Shown: positions 16,069-25,280, counted from the stretch's first letter. The stretch: 36,997 bases of DNA from Propionivibrio sp. (GCF_017995515.1 NZ_JAGOIT010000028.1:1-36997); one strand, 5' to 3'. The notes: generated from the sequence alone by a model not told the origin. A program made the numbers and translations.

Positions 16069-18336
16069 ATGATCCTGGGGAAAGGGAAGTCATTGAGTTC
16101 CGATAACGACGACATCGTTTTCATCGCCGAGGACGCCAAAGGTGGCGCGACCTGGCCATCGACGCAACGCGATCCGTGGCGCATCCTGATCGTCGACGAC
16201 GACCCGGACGTCCACGAAGCGACGCGCTTCACGCTCGCCGATACCCTGATCCTGAGTCGGCCGCTGCGGCTCCTGCACGCCTACTCGGGTGCCGAGGCCC
16301 TGACCCTCCTGCGCGAGCAAAAGGACATCGCCGTGATCCTGCTCGACGTGGTGATGGAGAGCGACGACGCCGGCCTGCGCACCGTCGGCACGATCCGCAA
16401 CGATCTCAAGCTGCACAACACGCGCATCGTCCTGCGTACCGGCCAGCCCGGCCAGGCGCCGGAACTGGAAACGATCACGCGTTACGACATCAACGACTAC
16501 AAGAGCAAGAGCGAACTCACCCGGATCAAGCTGTTCACCACGCTGACCGGAGCGATCCGTTCCTTCGACCAGCTGCAGCGCCTCGACGCCAACCGCAAGG
16601 GGCTGGAGAAGATCGTCGCCGCAAGCAATCACCTGATCGCCGAACAGGGGCTACGCGCCTTCGCCGAAGGCGTCATCACGCAGATCGCCAGCCTGATCGG
16701 CACCGAGCCGGAGGGCGTCGTCTGTGCGGCGACGGATGAACCGGAGCAAGGCGTCAATACGCAACAATTCCGCATCATCGCCGCGGCCGGCAACTTTCGT
16801 CACCTCATCCAGCGCCGCCTGAGCGACATCGACGACGCGCGCATCGTCCAGCAGCTTTCGCTGGCGCTGGAGAAGAAGCAGAACATCATCCAGCCGCACT
16901 GCATCACGCTTTACTTCCAGAAGACGCCGGAGCGCGGTTTCGCCGCCTTCATCGACTCGGCGCTGCCGATCCGGGAAGTCGATCAGGAGCTGCTGCGCGT
17001 GTTCTGCACGAACATCGCGCTTTGCGCGAAGAACGTCGACCTCGTCGAGGAGCTGCGCCAGGACGCTTTCCTCGACCGGCAGCTGCGCCTGCCCAACCGC
17101 ACCGCGCTCGTCTGCGAGCTGAGCGACCGGCTGGCCCTCGAACGCAGCCAGGGCCAGACGCTGGCCGTGGTCGACATCGACCAGTTTTCAACCACGCACG
17201 ACATCCTCGGCAACGATTACGTCGAGTCGCTGCTGCGGCTCACCGCCCGGCGGCTGCGCGATGCCTTTCCGCCGGCCGTCTTCATCGCGCGGCTCGCCGG
17301 TGACGCCTTCGCCGTGCTCGGGGCGCACGACCTCGTTACCGCCGAAGCCGTCCAGCAGTGTTTCATCGCGCCGTTTTCCATCGAGAAGATCGACCACGTC
17401 GTTTCCGTTTGTACCGGCCTCGTGCATCTCGACGGCACGCCGCGATCGGCCATCGAATACGTGAAGGACGGCTTTCTCGCGCTGAAGAAGGCGAAGTCGC
17501 GCGGGATCGGGCAGTCGGTGATCTATTCCGAGGAGATGGGACGCAAGGCGCGCGAGCGCTCGCATCTCCTGCGCGACCTGCGCCTCGCCTTCGGCCACGA
17601 GCAACTTTTCCTCACCTACCAGCCGCAGATCGATCTCGCCAGCGGCCGCATCGTCGGTGTCGAAGCGCTGCTGCGCTGGCGGCGCAAGGACGGCGAACTG
17701 ATCCCGCCCGATCGTTTCATCCCGGTCGCCGAACAGTCGGGGCTGATCGTCGGCCTCGGGGGGTGGATCGTGCAGACCGCGCTGATCGCCCTGCAGCGTT
17801 TTCAGGCGCCCGGCCTGCCGACGCTGCGCATGGCCGTGAACGTATCGCCAGTGCAGCTGCGCCAGCCGAATTTCCTCGGCCTCATCGACGAGGCGATCCG
17901 GCAGACCGGAACCGATCCGGCACAGCTCGAGATTGAAATCACCGAGTCGGTCGCCGTCGGCGGCCTCGATCCGATCGTCGAGTTGCTCGAAAAGATCCGC
18001 GCACTCGGCGTCTCGGTCGCGCTCGACGACTTCGGCACCGGCTACTCGTCGCTCTCCTACCTGCAAAAACTCCCGGCCGATCGGCTGAAAATCGACCGCA
18101 GCTTCGTCGCAGCGCTGGAGAACGACGACCAGGGGACGCGCATCGCACGCACGATCATTCTCCTCGGGCGCGAACTCAAGCTCGAAGTCATCGCCGAAGG
18201 CGTCGAGTCGCAAACCGTCGCCGACGCGCTCGTCGCGCTCGGCTGCGAAACCGCACAGGGTTACCACTACGCCCGGCCGATGCCGGAAGACGAATTCGTC
18301 GAATGGCTGGCCCGCCGCAACTGGCAGGAGGGTTGA
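16069..18336 (+). CDS. Response regulator REC-DUF3369-GGDEF(degenerate)-EAL, likely c-di-GMP phosphodiesterase
   Basis: Product of 755 aa. The receiver domain (38-165) has the acidic pocket Asp43-45, phosphoacceptor Asp93 (LLDVVM) and the Lys of INDYKSKSEL. A DUF3369 sensor-like domain spans about 180-340. The GGDEF-type domain (345-495) has AGDAF at 410-414 in place of GGDEF, so cyclase activity is not expected. The EAL domain (500-750) has E532-A533-L534 followed by LRWR, NVSPVQL, EITES, LDDFGTGYSSLSYL (653-658 core), KIDRSFV, AEGVES and AQGYHY. All metal- and substrate-binding motifs look intact. The predicted activity is c-di-GMP to pGpG, switched by phosphorylation. The ATG at 16069 is preceded by AGGGAA; a TTG at 16093 with AAGGGAAG is an alternative. 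It is the first gene of the islet. Confidence 0.92.
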   Translation: MILGKGKSLSSDNDDIVFIAEDAKGGATWPSTQRDPWRILIVDDDPDVHEATRFTLADTLILSRPLRLLHAYSGAEALTLLREQKDIAVILLDVVMESDDAGLRTVGTIRNDLKLHNTRIVLRTGQPGQAPELETITRYDINDYKSKSELTRIKLFTTLTGAIRSFDQLQRLDANRKGLEKIVAASNHLIAEQGLRAFAEGVITQIASLIGTEPEGVVCAATDEPEQGVNTQQFRIIAAAGNFRHLIQRRLSDIDDARIVQQLSLALEKKQNIIQPHCITLYFQKTPERGFAAFIDSALPIREVDQELLRVFCTNIALCAKNVDLVEELRQDAFLDRQLRLPNRTALVCELSDRLALERSQGQTLAVVDIDQFSTTHDILGNDYVESLLRLTARRLRDAFPPAVFIARLAGDAFAVLGAHDLVTAEAVQQCFIAPFSIEKIDHVVSVCTGLVHLDGTPRSAIEYVKDGFLALKKAKSRGIGQSVIYSEEMGRKARERSHLLRDLRLAFGHEQLFLTYQPQIDLASGRIVGVEALLRWRRKDGELIPPDRFIPVAEQSGLIVGLGGWIVQTALIALQRFQAPGLPTLRMAVNVSPVQLRQPNFLGLIDEAIRQTGTDPAQLEIEITESVAVGGLDPIVELLEKIRALGVSVALDDFGTGYSSLSYLQKLPADRLKIDRSFVAALENDDQGTRIARTIILLGRELKLEVIAEGVESQTVADALVALGCETAQGYHYARPMPEDEFVEWLARRNWQEG

Positions 18337-18340
18337 GGAC

Positions 18341-19450
18341 ATGCGCTTTCCACGTTTGTGCGACGGGCTATTCCCCGGCGTCGTCGCGCTGCTGCTCGCC
18401 GGCTGTGCCGAACCGCCGCCGCTGCGCATCGGCTTCCTCGCCGAACTGAGCGGGCGCAGCGCCGACCTCGGCGAGGCGGCGCGCAACGGCGTCATCCTCG
18501 CCGCCGACCAGTACCGCGAAGGCCGGCGCGAAGACAAGCGCACGCTCGAAATCATCGTCCGCGACACCGGCCAGACGCCGGAAAGCGCGGCGAGCGCGGC
18601 GCAGGAGCTGGTTGCCGCGGGCGCCGACCTCATCATCGGTCCGACCAACAGCGCGATGGTGGACAACATCCTGCCGACCGTCGAGAAGGCCGGCGTCGTG
18701 CTGCTCACGCCGACGGCGTCGGCGGTCAAGTTTCACGGCAAGGACGACATGTTGTTCCGCATCAACCTGACGACGCGCGACAACGGGCGCCTCTACGCAG
18801 AACACTACTTCGCCAAGGGCTTCAAGCGCATCAGCGCCGCCGCCAACGAGAACAACCGCAGCTTCGCGGAAAGCTGGCTCAGCGAATTCAGAACGGCCTT
18901 CGAGGCGCTGGGCGGCGAAATCGTCAGCGCGCCGTTCTTCGACTCCGGCGCAGCCAGCCACGCGCCGATCATCGACGCGATGCTCGCCCCCAGGCCGGAC
19001 GCGCTGCTCTTCATCGCCAACGCGGTCGACGCCGCCCGCCTGGCGCAGCAGGCACGCAAGGCGGCGCCAGACACGCCGCTGATCGCCGCTGAATGGGCCG
19101 GCACCGCACAGTTGATCGAGCTCGGCGGGCGTGCGGTCGAGGGACTGATGATCGTGCAGAACTACAACCAGGACGACACTTCGCCGCGCTTTCAGTCATT
19201 CCGCTCGGCCTACGCCGAGCGCTTCGGCAAGGAACCGGTGTTCGGCAGCGTGCTCGCACACGACGCGGCGACCGTCGTGCTCGACGCACTGTCGCGCCGG
19301 CCGGCCGGGATGAGCGCCAAGGAAGCGCTGATCAAGCTCGGACCCTACACCGCGTTGCAGCAGCAGATCGAGTTCGACGCCAACGGCGACACGACGCGCG
19401 TGGCCTACTTCATGGCGATCCGCGATGGCCGCTTCGTACGCGCGCAATGA
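18341..19450 (+). CDS. Leu/Ile/Val-binding-type periplasmic lipoprotein (Peripla_BP_6)
   Basis: Product of 369 aa. A short signal peptide ends in the lipobox LLAGC with Cys22, so it should be lipid-anchored in the periplasm. The mature part starts LRIGFLAELSGRSADLGEAARNG, the typical opening of branched-chain amino acid, amide or urea binding proteins. It continues with the hinge segments IIGPTNSAMVDNILPTVE, LLTPTASAVKFHGKDD, FFDSGAASHAPIIDAM and VLAHDAATVVLDAL. GGAGGGTTGAGG precedes the ATG by a short gap, only 4 bp after the previous stop. No ABC permease or ATPase gene is present, and the next gene, a histidine kinase, overlaps its stop by 4 bp. The arrangement implies that it presents a ligand to that kinase, as TorT does for TorS or LuxP for LuxQ. 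The ligand is unknown. Confidence 0.9.
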   Translation: MRFPRLCDGLFPGVVALLLAGCAEPPPLRIGFLAELSGRSADLGEAARNGVILAADQYREGRREDKRTLEIIVRDTGQTPESAASAAQELVAAGADLIIGPTNSAMVDNILPTVEKAGVVLLTPTASAVKFHGKDDMLFRINLTTRDNGRLYAEHYFAKGFKRISAAANENNRSFAESWLSEFRTAFEALGGEIVSAPFFDSGAASHAPIIDAMLAPRPDALLFIANAVDAARLAQQARKAAPDTPLIAAEWAGTAQLIELGGRAVEGLMIVQNYNQDDTSPRFQSFRSAYAERFGKEPVFGSVLAHDAATVVLDALSRRPAGMSAKEALIKLGPYTALQQQIEFDANGDTTRVAYFMAIRDGRFVRAQ

Positions 19451-21744
19451 ACTACCGTCGCTGGCGCCTGCGCACCGGGCTGATCGGGTTGCTCTCACTG
19501 ATTTCGCTGATCAGCTTTCTGCTCGCCGGCGCCACGCTCTTCCTCATCCGTCTGCCGCAGATCAGCCGTGAGAGCCAGGAGGATCTGCGCGTCGAAGTCT
19601 CCGATCTGTCGCTGCGCAGCGAAGCCATACTCGGAGCGATCCAGACGCAGCTCGAACTGATCGCCACCGCCTTGCGCAATCCGGGGACGACGCCGGAGAA
19701 GACCCTGGAGCGCGCACTCGGCCGGAGCAGCGCGTTCACCGCCATCTACCAGGTCGACCGCGACGGCAGGGTGATCAACGCCAGCCTGAAGTCCTGGCTC
19801 GGTCATACGCGGCGGCGCGAACTCATCGGCAACGACCTGTCGCGCGACCCGATCTTCCAGCGCACGCTCAAGGATGCGCGAACCGTCTGGAGCGACAAGT
19901 ACCTCTCGCCGGTGTCGAGCGAGATCGCCGTCAGTATCGGCACCCCGGCCGGGGACACCGTGATCATCGGCGAGATATCGCTCGCCCACATCATGGATAC
20001 CCTGCGCGTCGCCTCGGGACGCAGGGATCTGATGGTGTGGATCATCGACCGCAACGGCGAGATCCTCGCCGACAGCGAGGACGCCGCGCGTGTCGGCGTC
20101 GTTAACTTGCGCCATCTGCCGCTGCTCGGGGAAGCGCATCATTCCGGCTCGCTCGCCAACACGCTGTCGTTCGAGGGCAAGACCTTCGACGCGGCACTGG
20201 CGCATTCGCACCTGCTCGACTGGTACTTTGTCATCCGCGCACCGGCCGGCCTCGCCAATCCGCGCATTGCGTCGACGCTCGACCTGTGGATCGCCGTGCT
20301 CGGCGTAACCCTGCTGCTCGGCATCGTACTGACGCCGCTGTGGGCGACGCGCATGGCGCGGCCGATCGCCGCGCTCGCCCAGCGCGCGCGCAGCATCGCC
20401 GACGGCGAAACGCCCGGGCCGTGGCCGCGCGGCCGCATCGTCGAATTCGACGGCCTGTCGCGCGATCTTGAACGCATGGCGACTTCGCTGCGCGAACAGC
20501 AGCAGGAGCTGGAAACCGTGTTCAACGCGTCGCCGGTCGGCATGGTCGTGCTCGATCCGCAACGCGATTACGTCTTTATCCGCGTCAACGCCGGCTGCTC
20601 CGAACTCCTCGCTGCGACACCCGAACAACTCATCGGCAAGACCGGGAAAACGCTCGACCTGTGGTGTAACGCCGGCGAACGCGACCGCTTCTACCAAGCA
20701 CTGCAGGACAAGCACTTCGTCGAATTTGAAACGCGCTTCCGCCGGCTGGACGGACGCGAATTCGTCGCCGCGCTGTCAGTCAGCTACTTCGATAGCGGCG
20801 GACAACGGCGCGCGGTCATGGTCGCGCGCGATGTCACCGAACTGCGCAGCATCGAAGGCGAGATCCGCGCGCTCAACAGCGAGCTCGAACAACGCGTCGA
20901 ACGGCGCACGGCGGAACTGTTCGAGGCGAACGCGCGGCTATCGACGACGATCGAACACCTCAAGCTGACGCAGGCCGAGCTGGTCCGGAGCGAGAAACTC
21001 GCCTCGCTCGGTGCGCTCGTCGCCGGCATCGCACACGAGCTGAACACACCGCTCGGCAACGGCGTCATGGCGCTGTCGACGCTCATCGCGTCGCTGCGTA
21101 CCTTCAGGAAGGAGATGGAGAGTGGAATCAAGCGCTCCAGCCTCGACAAGCTGCTCGAAGCGATGGATGCCGGCACCGACATCGCCTTCCGCAACCTGTC
21201 GCGCGCCGCCGAGCTGGTGGCGAGCTTCAAGCAGGTGGCGGCCGACCAGAGTTCGTCGCAGCGCCGTTCTTTCATGCTCGGCGAGGTCATCGAGGAAATC
21301 ATCCTGACGCTTCGCCCCTTGCTCAAGCGCAGCGACGTCGCTGTCCGCGTCGACATTGCCGAAGGATTATTGATGGACAGCTACCCCGGACCGCTCGGCC
21401 AGGTCATTACCAATCTGATCAGCAACGCCGTCACGCACGCCTTCGAGGACCGTGACGATCGCCGGGTGACGATTACCGCGACGCCGGACGGCAACGAGGC
21501 AGTGCGCATCACGCTCGCCGACAACGGCAACGGCGTCCCCGACACGCTACTGCCGCGCATCTTCGACCCCTTCGTCACCACGCGCATGGGGCGCGGCGGC
21601 GTCGGGCTCGGCCTGCACATCTGCCACAACCTCGTCATCCAGACGCTCGGCGGTCGCATCGCGGTCGCTTCGACCGCTGCCGGCACGACCTTCACCCTGA
21701 CGCTCCCGCTTTGCGCACCGGGCGAGCAATCCGCACACGGATGA
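19447..21744 (+). CDS. Membrane sensor histidine kinase (dCache-HAMP-PAS-HisKA-HATPase)
   Basis: Product of 765 aa. Transmembrane segment 1 (about 10-32) and segment 2 (about 278-300) enclose a periplasmic double-Cache-like domain. HAMP (300-352) and a PAS domain (about 355-470, VFNASPVGMVVLD) follow, then a coiled coil (SELEQRVERRTAELFEANARL in part). The HisKA box has His530 (GIAHELNTPLGN), and HATPase_c has NLISNAVTHAF, DNGNGVPD and GVGLGLHICHNLV. There is no receiver domain, so the likely target is the REC-EAL protein encoded two genes upstream. The start at 19447 is the ATGA overlap with the lipoprotein gene; upstream codons in this frame run inside that gene and are excluded. Confidence 0.93.
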   Translation: MNYRRWRLRTGLIGLLSLISLISFLLAGATLFLIRLPQISRESQEDLRVEVSDLSLRSEAILGAIQTQLELIATALRNPGTTPEKTLERALGRSSAFTAIYQVDRDGRVINASLKSWLGHTRRRELIGNDLSRDPIFQRTLKDARTVWSDKYLSPVSSEIAVSIGTPAGDTVIIGEISLAHIMDTLRVASGRRDLMVWIIDRNGEILADSEDAARVGVVNLRHLPLLGEAHHSGSLANTLSFEGKTFDAALAHSHLLDWYFVIRAPAGLANPRIASTLDLWIAVLGVTLLLGIVLTPLWATRMARPIAALAQRARSIADGETPGPWPRGRIVEFDGLSRDLERMATSLREQQQELETVFNASPVGMVVLDPQRDYVFIRVNAGCSELLAATPEQLIGKTGKTLDLWCNAGERDRFYQALQDKHFVEFETRFRRLDGREFVAALSVSYFDSGGQRRAVMVARDVTELRSIEGEIRALNSELEQRVERRTAELFEANARLSTTIEHLKLTQAELVRSEKLASLGALVAGIAHELNTPLGNGVMALSTLIASLRTFRKEMESGIKRSSLDKLLEAMDAGTDIAFRNLSRAAELVASFKQVAADQSSSQRRSFMLGEVIEEIILTLRPLLKRSDVAVRVDIAEGLLMDSYPGPLGQVITNLISNAVTHAFEDRDDRRVTITATPDGNEAVRITLADNGNGVPDTLLPRIFDPFVTTRMGRGGVGLGLHICHNLVIQTLGGRIAVASTAAGTTFTLTLPLCAPGEQSAHG

Positions 21745-22676
21745 CCAGAGGCTGCAACAATCAGCCAACGCGCCGCTTTCGGCTGCTCGCAGCCATGCTC
21801 GCCGGCTTTCTGCCGCTATCGGCTTCGGCCTGGAACTTCACCGGGCACCGCCTTTCGGCGTGCATCGCGTGGGAGCAGTTGCCGCCGGCGAGCCGCGAGA
21901 AAGTCGGCATGCTCTTGCGCGCGCATCCGGACTACGCGCACTGGACACGCAAGGCCAAGGGCGATGCAATTGACCGCACGGCGTTCATCGAAGCCTCGAC
22001 CTGGGCCGACCGCATCCGCCATGACCCGCGCTTCCATGCCGCCGACGAGCCGGCCACACGATTGCTGCCGGGATTCCCGGACATGGAGAGCCACGGCGAC
22101 TGGCATTACGTGAATCGTCCGCTCCCCGATCAGGTGAGAGCAACAGATGACGACGAGGCGCGCGGACAACTCGCCCGGCGACTTGTGACTCTGACGCGCA
22201 CACTCACCGCTCACGGTGCCTCGGCGACCGCGTTCAACGCGAAGGTCTACGCCTTGCCCTGGCTCATCCATCTCGTCGCCGACGCGCATCAGCCGCTGCA
22301 CGTGGTCAACGCGGAGGCCGCCTGGCTGGCGCCGCTCGACGATCCCAAGCGACTGAATCCGTCGGCGCCGCGTCGGCGGATCGTCAGCCTGCACGCCCTG
22401 TGGGACGATCTTCCCGGTGCGTCGAACCTGTCCGGAAACAAGCTCGACTCGGCGTGCCGGGCGCTCGCTGCAAGGTACCCGAAGCCGGCGCCGTCGAGCC
22501 CGGCACAGTGGATAGAAGAAAGCTGGCAGATCGCCGGGCAAGACGGCTTTCCCGCCGATTACGCCCGCCAGCAGCGGGTCGGCAAGCCGTTCTACGAGCG
22601 CGCCCACGAACTCGCCAACCAGCGCATCGTCAGCGCCGGCCACCGTCTGGCCGGTGTGCTGCGCAGGCTGCCGTAA
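21741..22676 (+). CDS. S1/P1-type nuclease, periplasmic, zinc-dependent
   Basis: Product of 311 aa. The signal peptide (FRLLAAMLAGFLPLSASA) should be cut after Ala30, leaving Trp31 as the new N-terminus. In S1/P1 nucleases this residue binds zinc through its amino group and carbonyl. Other expected zinc ligands are present in order: His36 (NFTGHR), Asp90 (TWADRIR), His122 (DWHYVN), His177 and Asp181 (LIHLVADAHQ), His187 (QPLH), His218 and Asp222 (LHALWDD). Members cut single-stranded DNA and RNA and release 3'-nucleotides. The ATG at 21741 overlaps the kinase stop (ATGA), so it is translationally coupled to the signalling genes. It ends 10 bp from the convergent htpX gene. Confidence 0.9.
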   Translation: MTRGCNNQPTRRFRLLAAMLAGFLPLSASAWNFTGHRLSACIAWEQLPPASREKVGMLLRAHPDYAHWTRKAKGDAIDRTAFIEASTWADRIRHDPRFHAADEPATRLLPGFPDMESHGDWHYVNRPLPDQVRATDDDEARGQLARRLVTLTRTLTAHGASATAFNAKVYALPWLIHLVADAHQPLHVVNAEAAWLAPLDDPKRLNPSAPRRRIVSLHALWDDLPGASNLSGNKLDSACRALAARYPKPAPSSPAQWIEESWQIAGQDGFPADYARQQRVGKPFYERAHELANQRIVSAGHRLAGVLRRLP

Positions 22677-22686
22677 ATCGTTTCGG

Positions 22687-23535
22687 TCAGGCGCGTGCCA
22701 GTTCGCGCAGGCGCGCGACGCGCTCCTCGGTCGCCGGGTGCGTGCTGAACAGGCTGGCGATGCCGCCGCCCGAGAGCGGGTTCATGATCATCATCTGCGC
22801 CGTCGCCGGATGTGCCTCGGCCGTCGGCATCGGGATGCCGCGCGCATAGGAATCGATCTTGATCAGCGCATCGGCCAGTGCATCCGGATCGCCGCAGATC
22901 TCGGCGCCACCCCGGTCGGCCTCGAACTCACGCGAGCGCGAGATGGCCATCTGGATCAGGGATGCCGCGAGCGGTGCCAAGAGGGCGACCGCCAGACCGG
23001 CGATCGGATTGGCCGGACGGCCTTCCTCGTCGCGTCCGCCGAAGAACATGGCGAAGTTGGCGAGCGCCGAGATCGCCCCGGCCATGGTCGCCGAAATCGT
23101 GGAGATCAGGATGTCGCGATGCCGCACGTGCGCCAGCTCATGCGCCATCACGCCGCGAATCTCGCGCGCCGAGAGCATGCGCAGGATGCCCGTCGTCGCG
23201 GCGACGGCGGCGTGCTCGGGATTGCGCCCGGTGGCGAAGGCGTTGGGCTGCGCCTCGTCGATCAAATAGACGCGCGGCATCGGCAGTCCGGCGCGTTGCG
23301 CGAGTTCGCGCACCATGGCGTAGAACTGCGGCGCCGAGGTCTCGTCGACCTCCTGCGCGTTGTACATCTTGAGCACCATCGAATCGGAGAACCAGTAAGC
23401 AAAGAGGTTCATCGCGCCGCCGAAGAGCAGCGCCATGACCATGCCCGAGGCGCCGCCGATGTACGTCCCGATCACGCCGAAAAGCGCCATGATCGCCGCC
23501 ATCAGCAGCGATGTCTTCAACCAGTTGCCGAACAT
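22687..23535 (-). CDS. htpX: Protease HtpX homologue (membrane zinc metalloprotease)
   Basis: Product of 282 aa of the M48 family, taking part in quality control of inner-membrane proteins. Two N-terminal membrane segments (about 7-28 and 32-52) and two more in the middle (about 148-165 and 180-198) are visible. HELAH (about 132-136) provides two zinc ligands and the catalytic Glu, and [15 protein letters not shown] provides the third ligand Glu. [17 protein letters not shown] is the usual edge strand. The start at ATG 23535 is fixed by AAGGAGG 7 nt upstream; a GTG two codons earlier overlaps the end of that site and is unlikely. In this region it lies between fmt and the convergent nuclease gene. 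Confidence 0.95.
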   Translation of the reverse strand: MFGNWLKTSLLMAAIMALFGVIGTYIGGASGMVMALLFGGAMNLFAYWFSDSMVLKMYNAQEVDETSAPQFYAMVRELAQRAGLPMPRVYLIDEAQPNAFATGRNPEHAAVAATTGILRMLSAREIRGVMAHELAHVRHRDILISTISATMAGAISALANFAMFFGGRDEEGRPANPIAGLAVALLAPLAASLIQMAISRSREFEADRGGAEICGDPDALADALIKIDSYARGIPMPTAEAHPATAQMMIMNPLSGGGIASLFSTHPATEERVARLRELARA

Positions 23536-23583
23536 TTCCACACCTCCTTGTAGCCCGCGCTTGCGCGCGGCCGTGTCGATTCA

Positions 23584-23600
23584 CGGCAGATCGTCTGCCG
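23584..23600. other. Short perfect hairpin between htpX and fmt
   Basis: CGGCAGA (23584-23590), loop TCG, TCTGCCG (23594-23600): a 7-bp perfect stem. A GC-rich palindrome, CGCGCTTGCGCGCG, lies about 30 bp upstream. The hairpin sits 35 bp past the fmt stop and 49 bp upstream of the htpX start. Neither strand shows a U-tract after the stem, so it may be a weak or Rho-assisted terminator for def-fmt or an operator for htpX. Confidence 0.35.
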
Positions 23601-23634
23601 AACTAACGCGAAGATTGGGCGCAGGCGTTGAAAA

Positions 23635-24558
23635 TCAAGCAGGAAGGTCGAAAACCGCGCCCGCTGCCAGCGGCATTCCGGCCAGGAACTGGGCGGCCGG
23701 CAGACGTTTGCCGCCTGCCTTTTGCAGTTCGAGCAGACAGAGCGCGCCTTCGCCGCAAGCGACGACGATGCCGTTCTTGTCGGCCGCCAGGATCGTTCCC
23801 GGCGCTCCGCTCGCGTCGCTCAAGCGCGTCCCCCATACCTTGATCGCGTTGCCCTGAAAGCTCGCCAAGGCGCCGGGAAACGGATTGAAGGCGCGTACCT
23901 GGCGCGCCAGTTGAATCGCCGGAAGGCGCCAGTCGAGCGGTGCTTCGCCCTTCTCGATCTTGGCCGCGTAGGTGATGCCGGCATCGGGTTGCGGGCAGGG
24001 CGCGAGCGGCAGCCTGGCCAGCACGTCGACGACCAGCTCGGCACCGAGCGCGGCCAGCTTGTCGTGCAAGGTCGCCGCCGTATCGTCGTAGGTAATCGGC
24101 AATTTTCCGGAAATCAACACCGGTCCGGTGTCCAGCCCGGCCTCCATCTGCATGATGCAGACGCCGGTCTCGGCGTCACCGGCGAGGATCGCCCGCTGGA
24201 TCGGCGCCGCACCACGCCAGCGCGGCAAGAGCGAAGCGTGGATATTGATGCAGCCGAAGCGCGGCAGGTCGAGGACAGCCTGCGGCAGAATCAGGCCATA
24301 GGCGGCAACGACCATCGCGTCCGCACCGACGGCACGAACTCGATCCTGCGCGGCTGCGTCACGCAAGGTCGGTGGCTGGAAGACGTCGATTCCGGCAATC
24401 AGCGCGCGCTCCTTGACCGGTGAAGCACGCAGCGCCATGCCGCGCCCGGACGGGCGATCCGGCTGCGTGAGCACCAGCGCCACCTCGTGCCCGGCGGCGA
24501 TGATGGCGTCGAGCGCCTGCGCGGCGAATTCCGGCGTACCGGCGAAGATCAACCTCAT
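23635..24558 (-). CDS. fmt: Methionyl-tRNA formyltransferase
   Basis: Product of 307 aa. It formylates Met-tRNAfMet with 10-formyltetrahydrofolate to make the initiator. The N-terminal catalytic Rossmann domain starts [19 protein letters not shown]. The family signature [16 protein letters not shown] (109-124) follows Asn105 and His107 (INIHASLL), and Asp143 (GLDTGPVL) completes the catalytic triad. The C-terminal OB-like tRNA-binding domain runs from about 205 ([13 protein letters not shown]). The ATG at 24558 overlaps the def stop by 4 bp (ATGA), so fmt is translated in tandem with def, as in most bacteria, though in the order def-fmt. An upstream extension of the frame runs through def and is not used. 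Confidence 0.97.
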   Translation of the reverse strand: MRLIFAGTPEFAAQALDAIIAAGHEVALVLTQPDRPSGRGMALRASPVKERALIAGIDVFQPPTLRDAAAQDRVRAVGADAMVVAAYGLILPQAVLDLPRFGCINIHASLLPRWRGAAPIQRAILAGDAETGVCIMQMEAGLDTGPVLISGKLPITYDDTAATLHDKLAALGAELVVDVLARLPLAPCPQPDAGITYAAKIEKGEAPLDWRLPAIQLARQVRAFNPFPGALASFQGNAIKVWGTRLSDASGAPGTILAADKNGIVVACGEGALCLLELQKAGGKRLPAAQFLAGMPLAAGAVFDLPA

Positions 24559-25058
24559 GCCGTGATCCGCGACTGCTTGGCCAGCTTGGCCTTGATGCGC
24601 GATTGCTTGAGCTGCGAGAGGTGCTCGACGAAAACGCGGCCGTCGAGGTGATCCATCTCGTGTTGCAGGCAAACGGCCAGCAGGCCATCGGCCTCGATGC
24701 TTTGCTCCTGCCCTTCCGCGTCGAAGTAGCGGACGGTCACGTACTCGGCGCGCTCGACCTTGTCATAAATGCCCGGCACCGAGAGGCAGCCTTCTTCGCA
24801 CACCTGCAGCCCGTCGCTTTCGACCAGTTCCGGATTGACCAGAACCAGCAGCTGATCGCGTGTCTCCGAAACGTCGATGACGATGACGCGCAGATGCACA
24901 TCGACTTGCGTCGCCGCCAGCCCGATGCCCGGTGCCTCGTACATCGTCTCGGCCATGTCGGCCGCCAGCCGGCGAATGCTGTCGTCAAATTTCTCGACGC
25001 GTTTTGCGACTTTTTTAAGGCGCGGATCGGGATAGCGGAGGATGGGCAATAGAGGCAT
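24555..25058 (-). CDS. def: Peptide deformylase
   Basis: Product of 167 aa. It removes the formyl group from nascent N-termini with a metal ion (Fe2+ in vivo). All three motifs are present: GIGLAATQ (44-51), EGCLSVPG (89-96, metal ligand Cys91) and QHEMDHLDG (132-140, ligands His133 and His137, catalytic Glu134). The start at ATG 25058 gives [14 protein letters not shown], which matches the family N-terminus; the 22 codons upstream in frame are rejected as non-homologous. The ribosome binding site is weak. It is first in def-fmt and divergent from the LysM gene across a 222-bp region. Confidence 0.97.
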   Translation of the reverse strand: MPLLPILRYPDPRLKKVAKRVEKFDDSIRRLAADMAETMYEAPGIGLAATQVDVHLRVIVIDVSETRDQLLVLVNPELVESDGLQVCEEGCLSVPGIYDKVERAEYVTVRYFDAEGQEQSIEADGLLAVCLQHEMDHLDGRVFVEHLSQLKQSRIKAKLAKQSRITA

Positions 25059-25280
25059 AAAAAGCTTGATCGAATAAGTAATTACGTGCAGAATCCAACG
25101 CAACGTCTTGAAAATAACGCGCATTATTTGCGCATAGTACGCGATGTCGGCAACGGCTAGTACGACGCAGGGAACGGTCGAAAAGTCAGACTCGGAAGTT
25201 CGGAAGTTTCCACGGTCCGGATCACTGGCTTCCTGCAGGCACTCACCGACGTTGCCGACCGCTCGTATGAGGATAACACG
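25059..25280. promoter_or_regulatory. Divergent regulatory region between def and the LysM gene
   Basis: Promoters for def-fmt (minus) and for LysM-dprA-smg (plus) must lie in these 222 bp, which are AT-rich on the def side (25059-25140). An inverted repeat, GCGCA at 25119-25123 and TGCGC at 25129-25133, is a possible hairpin or operator. An 8-bp tandem repeat (CGGAAGTT twice, 25193-25208) lies on the LysM side. I cannot assign -35/-10 boxes with confidence and see no RNA gene. Confidence 0.4.

Noticed and set aside
25193-25208. Tandem repeat of CGGAAGTT upstream of the LysM gene
   Set aside because: Two 8-bp units are too short to be called an operator or a repeat family without further copies.
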